From Nitrosomonas sp. (GTDB lineage Bacteria > Pseudomonadota > Gammaproteobacteria > Burkholderiales > Nitrosomonadaceae): DNA of 64,000 nucleotides. Made by a program: the position numbers and the translations under genes. Under the pieces are notes generated by a model that was given only the letters and a program-made list of their open reading frames with translations, was not told the DNA's origin and searched no databases. Positions within the stretch are counted from its first letter, which is position 1, and each line of letters begins with the position of its first letter. Shown in pieces: positions 42,401 through 51,944 of the stretch. The DNA lies in contig NZ_JADZAJ010000018.1 of the NCBI RefSeq assembly GCF_020852615.1, forward strand, positions 1 through 64,000. Reading direction: 5' to 3'.

Positions 42401-42922
42401 GATTATCAGAGCGGCGTGCTGTGCATTTTTACCGCCACGGAGCAGATTAAAAGCCATTTCCCGCAGACGCATGCCGGTTATGGGCCATAACAGTGTCCCC
42501 AGCAGTGAGCCTGCAAGTTCGGCATAAATATCGTTTAGCGAGACCGTGCGCGGACTGAAGAATTGCTGGATGAATTCCACACTCAGTGCAATGGTTGTCG
42601 AGAACAACAGGGACAGGATGATTCCTGCCGCCAATACCAGCGAGTCGCGGTTTCGTCCTGTCAGCAGACCGCAGGTCAGAAAACCAAGCGGCATGTATAA
42701 CAGCAGATTGGCAACCAGATCAGCACGACTGGCTACTCTCAGCGTCAGCAGGGGAATATGCTGAAAATTTTCCCATGCGGTATCGAATGCCAGTCCATTC
42801 CAGGAAAATGGAATCAGGCTGCCGTAAACGACGAAGAATAAATAGCCTGCAACCAGAGAAACAGAAATGATCCGGTTGTCTGTATCGGGCCGGGCAAGGG
42901 TGTGAACAGAGGATTGATGCAA
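39488..42922 (-). CDS. Large VanZ-like / O-antigen ligase fusion with jelly-roll-like insert
   Basis: 1144 residues, far longer than ordinary Wzy/WaaL proteins. Residues about 20-155 form a VanZ-like membrane domain (ADLVANLLLYMPLGFLTCG; SVEFIQQFFSPRTVSLNDIY). A second VanZ-like unit (about 165-295) contains IFIEGLQLTVAS, and a third (about 310-450) contains CVIEAGKLFIP. After a polar linker, the C-terminal half (about 520-1130) is an O-antigen-ligase/polymerase with multiple helices. Its periplasmic loop holds an extra region of about 150 residues with beta-sandwich character (ending VIAIDNISLKSSNGSELVNN GDFSDG), like a carbohydrate-binding module. It is probably a polysaccharide polymerase or glycan ligase in the inner membrane. 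The gene is single and divergent from hemJ. Confidence 0.75.
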   Translation of the reverse strand: MHQSSVHTLARPDTDNRIISVSLVAGYLFFVVYGSLIPFSWNGLAFDTAWENFQHIPLLTLRVASRADLVANLLLYMPLGFLTCGLLTGRNRDSLVLAAGIILSLLFSTTIALSVEFIQQFFSPRTVSLNDIYAELAGSLLGTLLWPITGMRLREMAFNLLRGGKNAQHAALIIYALAYLVLSFFPYDFLLSYDEWQQKLASGLAGWLFAPACGSSCTLKLIPEALMTIPLAMLLSRSVQRTSLVLAALTGAMLGIFIEGLQLTVASGISQGASVISRMAGMMLGTVLMRILPTINWQQFRPYVRYLLLLASAPYLGILAYINYWFSGNWLGLTEGMERSGEIHFLPFYYHYFTTELAALVSLLLQAGAYIPAGIGFWIWRRTNRPVNMKHHSILWPGVIAGTLSCVIEAGKLFIPATHPDPTNILIAVVSASLACRLFDLLFPDKPDISSDSNHVNILPIQGNDDKTTGWTSELNEIPARHRQPSPRLTSSPAPSPATTTILTGLQKYPLRHRPVWLILTGAVALLVAGMAAATSPLGAVWVLLPLVIYSVLLWWRPDLWLVWVLASLPLLDLTPWSGRLYWTEYDTLLLATAGIGYLRLWPHPYPHPVLRRPAAILLTLFVISAVISLGISLFPLSPPDYNAFSSYYSSYNGLRSIKGFLFSLIFIPLLVREWNNPGLAARRLASGMSLGLAAEILYILWERVTFPGLFNFETDYRITGSFHGMHVGGAYIEGYLILAAPFIVLRAWQQRNTLATLLAVGLYCLDAYCVMVTFSRGGQIAFGLITVLLAIGLPGFVLRKRTHIFSNAIIAILVIGVAGAVAWPIISGSYSQSRFATMEKDAVTRVSHWQKAIDIVLQQGDPVFGVGPGLFPSTFFWHSNILTRPSTYTFTTENRNIFLQLGGGGLLYFEQPVAVEPKQHYVLTMDLRSQTQAAAITASVCEKALLYSFNCTGQIIQLDKVPAGQWGRYTIELFTDKFNRSNSRIKRPVKLSLYNGQPGTVIAIDNISLKSSNGSELVNNGDFSDGMFHWFFSIDDHLYWHIENLYVHVFFEQGWFGLSCFIALAGYLLIRGSARAWHGDSFSLFLCISLGVFLILGILNTLTDEPRIAFLFYFLLIAGLVADAHPIPPPSTRTSDKVFHNGR

Positions 42923-42955
42923 TTGATACTCCGGCTATTTGTACTTCGTGAGTCA

Positions 42956-42973
42956 GGAGTCGAACCCGACTCC
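42956..42973. promoter_or_regulatory. Perfect hairpin in the VanZ-fusion / hemJ divergent region
   Basis: GGAGTCG and CGACTCC form a 7-base stem with an AACC loop. The rest of the 203-base gap holds no gene. The hairpin could be an operator or an mRNA leader structure. It also looks like a tRNA T arm, but no cloverleaf was found around it. Confidence 0.25.
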
Positions 42974-43125
42974 GCTATAATTACCAAAGCCATCGGTGTG
43001 TCAATGAAAATCTTTATAACGATCAGCCGCATCTGCCGGTTGTTACCTGACATGGCGTCATTGTTCCGGCTGCCGGAAATTTTTCCGGCTTACGGTTTTT
43101 TTTCGATTCTCAACTTTATTTTTCT

Positions 43126-43539
43126 ATGCTCTGGATCAAATCATTACATATCATTTCCATGGTGACCTGGTTTGCCGGGTTGTTTTATCTGCCCCGGCTG
43201 TTTGTCTATCATGCCATGTGTACGGATCAGGCGGGGATAGACCGGTTCAAGGTAATGGAGCGCAAGCTTTACTACGGTATTATGACGCCCGGCGGGCTGT
43301 CGACGATCATTTTTGGCACGTGGTTGTGGCTGGGTTACGGTTTTTCCGGAGGATGGCTGCATACCAAGCTGGCACTGGTTGTTCTGCTGATTGGCTACCA
43401 TCTTTATTGCGGCAGGTTGCTGATGGATTTCCGGGAAGATCGTAATCAGCATAGCCACGTTTACTATCGCTGGTTTAATGAGCTGCCGGTACTGGTATTG
43501 TTTGCCATTGTTATTCTGGTGGTGGTCAAACCCTATTGA
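43126..43539 (+). CDS. hemJ: Protoporphyrinogen IX oxidase, HemJ type
   Basis: 137 residues, four membrane segments, the usual HemJ length. Conserved heme-ligand and active-site features are visible: the N-terminal LHIISMVTWFAGLFYLPRLFVYH and WLHTKLALVVLLIGYH near the middle. HemJ oxidises protoporphyrinogen IX to protoporphyrin IX in heme synthesis, which matters for organisms rich in cytochromes. Its 3' end is convergent with def. Confidence 0.9.
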   Translation: MLWIKSLHIISMVTWFAGLFYLPRLFVYHAMCTDQAGIDRFKVMERKLYYGIMTPGGLSTIIFGTWLWLGYGFSGGWLHTKLALVVLLIGYHLYCGRLLMDFREDRNQHSHVYYRWFNELPVLVLFAIVILVVVKPY

Positions 43540-43570
43540 CAGGGATAACAGAACAACGATAACGGGTGAA

Positions 43571-44101
43571 TCAGTCATCCGCTATTGTCTGGCCGGGAAA
43601 GAGGGTGTCGGTATAACCGAATTTGCGTAAATCGTCGATGCGCATGGGGTAGAGAATTCCATTCAGATGATCGCATTCGTGCTGTACCACGCGCGCATGA
43701 AATCCTGTAACGGTTCTGTCAACCGGAGTGCCGGTGGCATCCATACCCTGATAACGCAAATGGGTGTAACGGGGAACCAGACCGCGCATTCCGGGAATAC
43801 TCAGACACCCTTCCCAGTCTTCTTCCATTTCTTCGGACAGCGGGGTAAGTACCGGGTTGATCAGCACAGTAAATGGAACACTTTCGGCATCAGGGTAACG
43901 TGGTGAATGCGCAACGCCAAATATAACCACTTGCAGGCTTACCCCGATTTGCGGTGCTGCCAGTCCGGCACCATTGAGTGCAGCCATCGTATCCTGCATG
44001 TCCTGCAGTAATGCCGCCAGTTCGGGTGTGTCAAACTGCTCAATGTGCTGTGCTGTCTGTAACAGGCACGGATCCCCCATCTTCAATACCGGTTTAATCA
44101 T
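43571..44101 (-). CDS. def: Peptide deformylase
   Basis: 176 residues with all three family motifs: GLAAPQIG at 45-52, EGCLSIPG with metal-ligand C99, and HECDHLNG with H141, E142 and H145. It removes the formyl group from new proteins using Fe2+ or Zn2+. The start overlaps the mtnP stop by eight bases, so the two are probably co-translated. Being linked to mtnP rather than fmt, it may be a second def copy. Confidence 0.94.
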   Translation of the reverse strand: MIKPVLKMGDPCLLQTAQHIEQFDTPELAALLQDMQDTMAALNGAGLAAPQIGVSLQVVIFGVAHSPRYPDAESVPFTVLINPVLTPLSEEMEEDWEGCLSIPGMRGLVPRYTHLRYQGMDATGTPVDRTVTGFHARVVQHECDHLNGILYPMRIDDLRKFGYTDTLFPGQTIADD

Positions 44102-44840
44102 CGTCGTTCCTTACCAGGTGTTCCAATATGTTCCTGACGCTTACCATCGCATTTTCCAGTGCCTGATGAGCTGCCTGCAGCGGAATGGCCTGCGTGCTTT
44201 CCCCGCGTCCGGCCGCATGGTTTGCAACAGCGGCAATAGCCGCGTAGGACATTCCCAGCTCTCTGGCGAGAATCGCTTCCGGCATCCCTGTCATGCCCAC
44301 TAAATCTGCCCCATCACGCTCAAGACGGTTGATTTCGGCCGCCGTCTCAAACCTGGGGCCCTGAGTGGCGGCATAAACACCGCCATCAATGACAGTTTCT
44401 TTTGCATCCCGCGCTGCTTTCAGAAGGCGTGCCCTTGCCTGGGGGCTGTAAGGCTGTGTGAAATCAGTATGGGTGATGGTACCGTCGGAGTGATCATGAA
44501 AAGTGGATTTTCTGCTATGGGTGTAATCAATGATCTGATCGGGAATGACAATTTTTCCGGGTCCCATATCCTGGCGAATACCACCCACCGAGGCAACAGA
44601 AATAATTGTTTCCGCTCCCGATGTATTCAGTGCCCAGATATTGGCCCGATAATTGACGACATGCGGGGGAATGGTAAGGCCATGGCCATGTCTGGCCAGA
44701 AAAACAATTTCCCGTTCACCAATCGTACCGAAAACCAGTGGGCTGGAAGGCTCGCCGTAAGGCGTTCTTACAATCTGGCGACGGGTCACTTCCAGATTGG
44801 CAAGTTTTTTCATGCCAGTTCCACCAATAATTGCAATCAT
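44094..44840 (-). CDS. mtnP: S-methyl-5'-thioadenosine phosphorylase
   Basis: 248 residues of purine-nucleoside phosphorylase family 2. It begins [10 protein letters not shown], and has [22 protein letters not shown], the phosphate and ribose stretch [12 protein letters not shown], and [20 protein letters not shown]. It phosphorolyses methylthioadenosine for methionine salvage; methylthioinosine phosphorylase is a close alternative. ligA lies 28 bases upstream on this strand and def overlaps downstream. Confidence 0.9.
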   Translation of the reverse strand: MIAIIGGTGMKKLANLEVTRRQIVRTPYGEPSSPLVFGTIGEREIVFLARHGHGLTIPPHVVNYRANIWALNTSGAETIISVASVGGIRQDMGPGKIVIPDQIIDYTHSRKSTFHDHSDGTITHTDFTQPYSPQARARLLKAARDAKETVIDGGVYAATQGPRFETAAEINRLERDGADLVGMTGMPEAILARELGMSYAAIAAVANHAAGRGESTQAIPLQAAHQALENAMVSVRNILEHLVRNDDD

Positions 44841-44868
44841 ATTGATCCTGATAAGAGTTGGAGAGTTT

Positions 44869-46968
<2,100 letters not shown>

Positions 46969-47078
46969 TCACAGGATAATGGAAAACAGAGTGAATGAAG
47001 AGAGTTTCCAGATTTTTGCAGAACATTGCGCAGAGCAGGTTGTTTTGCGTATTTCCTAAATCTTTCAGGAGAAATCAC

Positions 47079-47771
47079 ATGAAAATCAGATTGACCGGTT
47101 TATCACTTGCTATAGGTGCTTTGTTTGCGCTTCCGTCTGCCATGGCGACTTCACCAGCAGCGGATACTTCAATCCGGCAGGGGGGAGCCAGTTATCTGGT
47201 GCTGGCAGAGGCCCAGCAACAGCAGCAGGAACAACATCAGCACCAGCAGCGCCAGGGGCAAGGGGGTGGAGCGGGTGGCGGTCAGGGTCATGCGAATAAC
47301 TCGGGGGAAGGCGGTCATGCTGGCCATGGCGGGGGCGGGCAGGGTGATCAGGGTCAGCATGGCAAGCAATGCAAGGGTAAAGATAACGGGGGAGGCGAAC
47401 ATGCCGGCCATGGAGATAAAGGTAAACATGGGCATGGTCACGGCTATGCGCACAGTATCGCCATGCAAGCTGATGCATTGGGCCTGTCCGATGAGCAGCT
47501 CGGTAAAATCGTACGCCTGCACCTGAAGGAAGATAAACAGGCGCATGAGCGTATCAAAGAGAAAATGAAAGCCAGTATGAAAGCTTTCCGGGAAGCGGTT
47601 TCTCAGCCGGCCACAGATGATGAAACCCTACGCAAACTGGGGCAGGCACATGTTGACAGCTTTAACGAAATGGTTAATTACCATATCCAGGAGCGGAAAA
47701 CCGTTCGCAGTATCCTGACCCCTGAGCAGATCGGGAAGCTTAAGGGTATTACAACCGGGCATGAGCACTAA
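47079..47771 (+). CDS. Periplasmic CpxP/Spy-like protein with His/Gly/Gln-rich putative metal-binding region
   Basis: 230 residues from the ATG at 47079, which has CAGGAGAAATCAC upstream and begins a signal peptide (MKIRLTGLSLAIGALFALPSAMA). After cleavage comes a low-complexity stretch of about 90 residues: a Gln/His run, then Gly-rich segments with HAGHG units and a GHGHGYAH end. The C-terminal 100 residues are helical and Lys/Glu rich, with the LTPEQIGKLK motif of CpxP/Spy/LTXXQ proteins. The His density suggests binding of Cu, Zn or Ni; the helical part may act as a chaperone or sensor. No metal transporter is adjacent apart from corA. Confidence 0.65.
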   Translation: MKIRLTGLSLAIGALFALPSAMATSPAADTSIRQGGASYLVLAEAQQQQQEQHQHQQRQGQGGGAGGGQGHANNSGEGGHAGHGGGGQGDQGQHGKQCKGKDNGGGEHAGHGDKGKHGHGHGYAHSIAMQADALGLSDEQLGKIVRLHLKEDKQAHERIKEKMKASMKAFREAVSQPATDDETLRKLGQAHVDSFNEMVNYHIQERKTVRSILTPEQIGKLKGITTGHEH

Positions 47772-47836
47772 GGTCTGCTGAGAAACTGTTTTTACTGTCA
47801 GGCCAGGCAGTCAGTGACCGGACCGGCAAATTCGGG

Positions 47837-47865
47837 ACCGGCAGTGGTGGAAGTGCCCTGCCGGT
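47837..47865 (+). terminator. Possible hairpin between convergent genes
   Basis: ACCGGCAG and CTGCCGGT form an 8-base stem with a 13-base loop in the 125-base gap between the CpxP-like gene and corA. A T-rich stretch comes only 15 bases later, so terminator function is uncertain. Confidence 0.3.
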
Positions 47866-47896
47866 TCTGGTCTGGCGTGACTTTTTCTTCTTTTCC

Positions 47897-49015
47897 CTAT
47901 AGCCAGCGTTTGCGCCGGAAGTAGATAAGCATGCCGATAACAATCATGATCATTACACCGAGCACATAGATATAACCAAAGCGCCAGTGGAGTTCCGGCA
48001 AATTCCAGGGACTGGAAGTATCGAAATTCATTCCGTAAAGCCCGGTGATGAACATGAGCGGAAGAAAAATAGTTGCGATGATGGTCAGTGCTTTCATGAT
48101 GTCGTTCATGCGCTGGCTTACCGCGGATAAGTAAGTATCAAGCAGGCTGTAAGCCATTTCACGGTAAGTTTCCACAAAATCAATCACAATCACGCAATGA
48201 TCGTAACAATCTCGCATGTAGAGGTGAGTGGTTTCAGAGAGAAATCGCCCGTCATCGCGCATGAGCTCGGCGATAATCTCGCGCTGTGGCCACCAGGCAC
48301 GGCGCATCAGTACCAGTTTGCGCCTGGCGTAATGAATCCGGTTACGTGCTTCGCGGCTGGGGTCATCCAGAATCTCGTCTTCCAGTGATTCCAGTTCATC
48401 GCCCAATTCTTCCAGCAATGGAAATCCGTTGTCCACGATGACATCAATCAGCGCATACAGCAGATAATCTGCTCCGTATGTACAGATTTTCCCCATACCT
48501 CGAATCCGCTGACGTACTGATTCAAACGTATCGTCCCGGTTTTCACTGATACTGATAAGGTAGTTTTTACCTGGAAAGAAGCTGATCTGGTCAATAATCA
48601 GCGTATGTTCATCAGTCCGGTGTATGTGATTGAGTACGATAAACTGATGGTTGTCATAGGCTTCAATCTTGGCTCTTGCCTCCTGATGCAGTACATCCTC
48701 AAGCGCAAGCGGGTGTAATCCGAAGGTTTGGCCAAGTATTCGCAGCTGTTCCGGTGCCGGCAGGCCCTGCAGGTGCAGCCAGGTAATATCAGTGGCATCC
48801 GTTTCGGGAGGGCCACAGTCTGTGATCGCAATATCGTGCCTTTCTTCAATCAGGCCTTCCTTGCCATAACGCAATAGAGACAGTCTGGCCAGTGGCACGC
48901 GGGTGATTTTTTCATCTTTTGCCAGCTCCAGTGAACCCGGAGAGGCCCCGGGGCGGTAATTGCGAGTATGACTTTTATGTGATCTGGCGGGGTGTGTTGC
49001 TGTTTTATGTTTCAT
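47897..49015 (-). CDS. corA: Magnesium/cobalt transporter CorA
   Basis: 372 residues from the ATG at 49015 (an upstream ATG at 49024 is equally possible). A large cytosolic N-terminal domain rich in acidic residues is followed by two C-terminal membrane helices, with the diagnostic TGLYGMNF at the pore entrance and a positively charged tail (YFRRKRW). CorA forms a pentameric Mg2+/Co2+ channel in the inner membrane. It stands alone and is convergent with the CpxP-like gene. Confidence 0.93.
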   Translation of the reverse strand: MKHKTATHPARSHKSHTRNYRPGASPGSLELAKDEKITRVPLARLSLLRYGKEGLIEERHDIAITDCGPPETDATDITWLHLQGLPAPEQLRILGQTFGLHPLALEDVLHQEARAKIEAYDNHQFIVLNHIHRTDEHTLIIDQISFFPGKNYLISISENRDDTFESVRQRIRGMGKICTYGADYLLYALIDVIVDNGFPLLEELGDELESLEDEILDDPSREARNRIHYARRKLVLMRRAWWPQREIIAELMRDDGRFLSETTHLYMRDCYDHCVIVIDFVETYREMAYSLLDTYLSAVSQRMNDIMKALTIIATIFLPLMFITGLYGMNFDTSSPWNLPELHWRFGYIYVLGVMIMIVIGMLIYFRRKRWL

Positions 49016-49024
49016 GGCAAGCAT

Positions 49025-49346
49025 CTGTTACAAAATAGCCGGGAGCCGGGTCTTTCTGCTTCCGGGAGGATAGGCCGGAAATTTTAACCTAAAAACCCCG
49101 GCTGACTGCTTGTTTATTTCCTTAACATCATGATAATTTTCAACTTTATTTCCATTTTTGTATTCATTCTCTGGTGGGTTCGCTACGAGCAGGATTGTAT
49201 CTTTTTCCGGGGGCATGGCTGCGTTGTAACTCCCGGGAAGGGAACAACCATTCCGCGTCGTTGCGCCTTGTCCTGCACCCGGCAAGGCACACTCCCACTC
49301 GTCTAACTGAGGTTTTCAGGTTTAATTCTGATAGTGGTTTTCAGTA
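49025..49346. other. Intergenic region, no gene seen
   Basis: This 322-base gap separates divergent corA and the DedA-PAP2 gene. A leftward reading frame at 49028-49285 has no recognisable domain and poor protein character. No tRNA, clear terminator or strong repeat was found. Promoters for both neighbours presumably lie here. Confidence 0.35.
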
Positions 49347-50852
49347 ATGGAACAATACTTCGCAGCTATTCTGCCTTCAATCGAGCATTTTCATGCGCTT
49401 GGTTACTGGGCGGCTTTTCTGGCAGCACTGCTGGAAACGGTACTGGTGGTCGGATTGTTTCTGCCCGGATCAACATTTCTGTTGCTGCTGGGAGCGCTAT
49501 CATCCGCCGGGCATCTCGATTTCACCGGTTTGTTATGGTTTGCTGTAGCAGGCGCAGTACTGGGAGATAACGTCAATTACTGGCTGGGGCAGCGGTATGG
49601 CCGGAAATGGGTTCAAAGCGGCATCGGGTTCCTGACGCCGGATCATTTCGGGAAAGTTCGCCATTTCTTTGATCAGCATGGTGCAAAGAGTGTTTTTCTC
49701 GGGCGTTTCGTCCCAAGTGTCAAGGAAATCGTACCTTTTGTGGCGGGGATGGCAGGGATGCACTACCGCACGTTCATGCCCTGGAATATCCTGGGCGGAA
49801 TCGGCTGGGGGGTGCAGTGGGTGGGCGGTGGCTATCTGTTCGGGCAGTCACTCACGCTGGCACAAGCCTGGATGTCCCGCGCAGAAATGGCGTTACTGGC
49901 CATACTGACTGCCTGGGTCGTGCTGTGGCTTGTCCGGTATTATCTGCTTCGCTATGGCAACCGGCTGTGGCGGGCAACAGTATCGTTCGGTCATATACTC
50001 GGGAGCAGATTGATTGGCAATCCATACGTGCAGCGGTGGATGCACCAGCATCCCGGCAGTGTCCGGTTTCTGGCGGAGCGTATTGATTACACCTGTTTTT
50101 CCGGCCTTCCACTGACGCTTCTTGTTTTGTCACTCGCTGTTACGCTGGTTTTGTTTGCCGAGGTTGCTGAAGATGTTGCCACTGCTGATTCGATTGTCGT
50201 TGTGGATCATGTCACAGCCCGGCTGATTTCTGCATTTCGTGCACCCGAACTGGTTCCAATTGCCATCTGGATTACGAACTGGTGTGCGCCACCCGTGGTT
50301 GGCGTATTGCTGGTGGTGGCATGTTTGCTGCTGTGGCTGGTGAATCGCCGGTTTGCTGCTGCAGGTCTGGTGATTTCATTACTGGGCGCCTCCCTGTTCA
50401 GTATGCTGAACAAACTGGCCTTTCAGCGGCTCCGGCCGGATGGCGCCGTGCTGCTGGAACCATCCTATTCCTTCCCGAGCAGCCACGCCACCCTGTCAAT
50501 CGTATTTTATGGATTTCTGGGGTACTTACTGATCAGATGCGCGAGGAAGCGGGACACACGGATCAAATTATTTTTTATCACAGCCGGGTTCGCCCTCCTG
50601 ATCGGACTGAGCCGCATCGTGCTCGGCGTACATTATCTGAGCGATGTCTGGGCGGGCTATCTGGTGGGGTTGCTGTGGCTGATCGTGGGCATCAGCGTAA
50701 ATGAATGGCTTGCCGCAAGCGGACGAATTGACTGGAAGTTACCGCTCGACCGGCGCCGGAAAATAATGGCGTTCTCCCTCATATTCATCACAGTGGTCAG
50801 CATTGCCGGTTATTTGTTCGCCCGGGCACTGGTTTTCCGCAATCTGCAATAG
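49347..50852 (+). CDS. DedA-PAP2 fusion membrane phosphatase
   Basis: 501 residues. The N-terminal 200 form a DedA domain (VVGLFLPGSTFLLLLGAL; GDNVNYWLGQRYG; GRFVPSVKEIVPFVAGMAG). The C-terminal 270 are a PAP2 phosphatase with the three motifs KLAFQRLRP, FPSSHATLS and SRIVLGVHYLSD. The fusion suits dephosphorylation and flipping of undecaprenyl-type lipids: PAP2 domains act on lipid pyrophosphates outside the membrane, and DedA proteins move the monophosphate back. It is a single gene. A second, separate DedA is at 38605. Confidence 0.9.
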   Translation: MEQYFAAILPSIEHFHALGYWAAFLAALLETVLVVGLFLPGSTFLLLLGALSSAGHLDFTGLLWFAVAGAVLGDNVNYWLGQRYGRKWVQSGIGFLTPDHFGKVRHFFDQHGAKSVFLGRFVPSVKEIVPFVAGMAGMHYRTFMPWNILGGIGWGVQWVGGGYLFGQSLTLAQAWMSRAEMALLAILTAWVVLWLVRYYLLRYGNRLWRATVSFGHILGSRLIGNPYVQRWMHQHPGSVRFLAERIDYTCFSGLPLTLLVLSLAVTLVLFAEVAEDVATADSIVVVDHVTARLISAFRAPELVPIAIWITNWCAPPVVGVLLVVACLLLWLVNRRFAAAGLVISLLGASLFSMLNKLAFQRLRPDGAVLLEPSYSFPSSHATLSIVFYGFLGYLLIRCARKRDTRIKLFFITAGFALLIGLSRIVLGVHYLSDVWAGYLVGLLWLIVGISVNEWLAASGRIDWKLPLDRRRKIMAFSLIFITVVSIAGYLFARALVFRNLQ

Positions 50853-51126
50853 AAGTATCGCCCAGTGTGATTGAAAGGCTTAACGTTTGAAATCAGTGAC
50901 ACAAGCTGCAGAAGGGCATCTTCCCGGACGAATAATCATGCGTTACTTGTTACAGCGGGTTGTGCCGAATGAATCTTTCCGGCAGCTCAGGTCAGCGGCT
51001 GTTATCGAACCGGTAACGCTGAGTGTGAGAATGATCAAAGTGAACTCTTTGACATTCATAGCCATCACTTTTCCTCAGTTGATTTGATCGAAAGATTCGC
51101 CACAATAGCAACATGACGGCCTCGTC

Positions 51127-51231
51127 TCACACCAGTTCTACGCAGGGTGGACATTTCCCGGTAGGTGCCGGAGCCGGCATTTCTTTGCGCAGCATCTGAT
51201 CGACTGCAGGGTTGGCCCTTGCCATTGACAT
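51127..51231 (-). CDS. Possible 34-residue small protein with CPPC motif
   Basis: Starting three bases after the stop of the secreted protein upstream, an ATG at 51231 opens a 34-codon frame (MSMARANPAVDQMLRKEMPA, ending GKCPPCVELV). The close spacing suggests translational coupling and the CPPC pair could bind metal or form a disulfide. It has no known relatives that I recognise, and could be chance or a remnant. The remaining gap 50853-51126 shows no supported gene. Confidence 0.25.
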   Translation of the reverse strand: MSMARANPAVDQMLRKEMPAPAPTGKCPPCVELV

Positions 51232-51234
51232 GAA

Positions 51235-51609
51235 TTACTTGAGCAGGCCGTACTTGGTCAAGCAGCGATGCTTACCCTGCTTTTCACGAGGAATGACAGT
51301 CGCAGGTGTTTTTTCGAAAGGATCTGTGTCTTGCTGGTCTTTGTACCATCCCTTCTTGTAATCAGTTGTGCACTCTGAAAATTTGTTGCAAACCTCAAGT
51401 TTTGTGCAGATGAGCTGATCATCTTTCTCATAGAAATAGTAGGTGGCGCCAGAGTATGGTGGTCTGGGGTAGCTTTCCGTCCGAACAGTTATCTTGGCAG
51501 CTGAATCCGACCGGCCGACTGTAGCCTTTGTCGCTACAGCGGCGTGGGGCAGGTTAGACACGGTGGCCAAAACCAACATGATCAAATGAGTATTTTTCGT
51601 TGCTTCCAT
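51235..51609 (-). CDS. Small secreted hypothetical protein
   Basis: 124 residues beginning with a signal-like segment (THLIMLVLATVSNLPHAAVA). The mature part of about 95 residues is rich in Lys, Thr and Tyr and has four cysteines (LICTK, VCNKFSECTT, HRCL), which could form two disulfides in the periplasm. I recognise no domain. It is flanked by gaps of over 300 bases on both sides, with a possible coupled small frame downstream, in a region with degraded-looking sequence. Confidence 0.55.
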   Translation of the reverse strand: MEATKNTHLIMLVLATVSNLPHAAVATKATVGRSDSAAKITVRTESYPRPPYSGATYYFYEKDDQLICTKLEVCNKFSECTTDYKKGWYKDQQDTDPFEKTPATVIPREKQGKHRCLTKYGLLK

Positions 51610-51687
51610 GTGATATCGAAAGAGCTAACGTAATGTATATGACATGTTATCTAATAATCTGCATTGCCTTAATACGATGCCGGTAAA

Positions 51688-51944
51688 TTAAAGAGTGCTT
51701 TCAATAAAGCGCATCACCGACATTTTCGTAATTATCGCGACTCTGGGTGAATCAGTGCGAGTTTTTGTGCCCAACCCGTTGCCACGCTTTACCATCGAAC
51801 ATATACGCCAGCAACGGAATATCAGTTTCCCGACAGCCACTGCAGCCGTATTCTGAAGCATTCCAGGGTTGTGCAAAGGTGTCCGGGGATTCAAACTGTA
51901 TACAGTTGGTATCTTTTTCAATCGGTCTGTCATGAGGGTAAGTT
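51688..51944 (-). pseudogene. Possible gene remnant upstream of the PEP-CTERM gene
   Basis: Leftward translation of about 51752-51930 gives protein-like sequence (CIQFESPDTFAQPW; CSGCRETDIPLLAYMFDGKA) that stops at a TGA. The same frame continues after the stop with FTQSRDNYENVGDALY. No start codon with a ribosome site precedes it; the open frame simply runs into the antisense of the PEP-CTERM gene. It looks like the tail of a lost gene, but I cannot name the family. The same 335-base gap must also hold the promoter of the rightward PEP-CTERM gene. Confidence 0.3.

Noticed and set aside
42950..43000. tRNA-like T arm (GGTTCGACTCC on the minus strand)
   Set aside because: A T arm can be drawn, but no D arm, anticodon arm or paired acceptor was found around it, and the end lacks CCA.
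47200..47460. Repetitive stretch as a CRISPR or satellite array
   Set aside because: The repetition comes from Gly/His/Gln codons in an open frame; spacing is irregular and there are no unique spacers.
50887..51087. 66-residue rightward frame after the DedA-PAP2 gene
   Set aside because: No domain, weak start context and no protein-like pattern.
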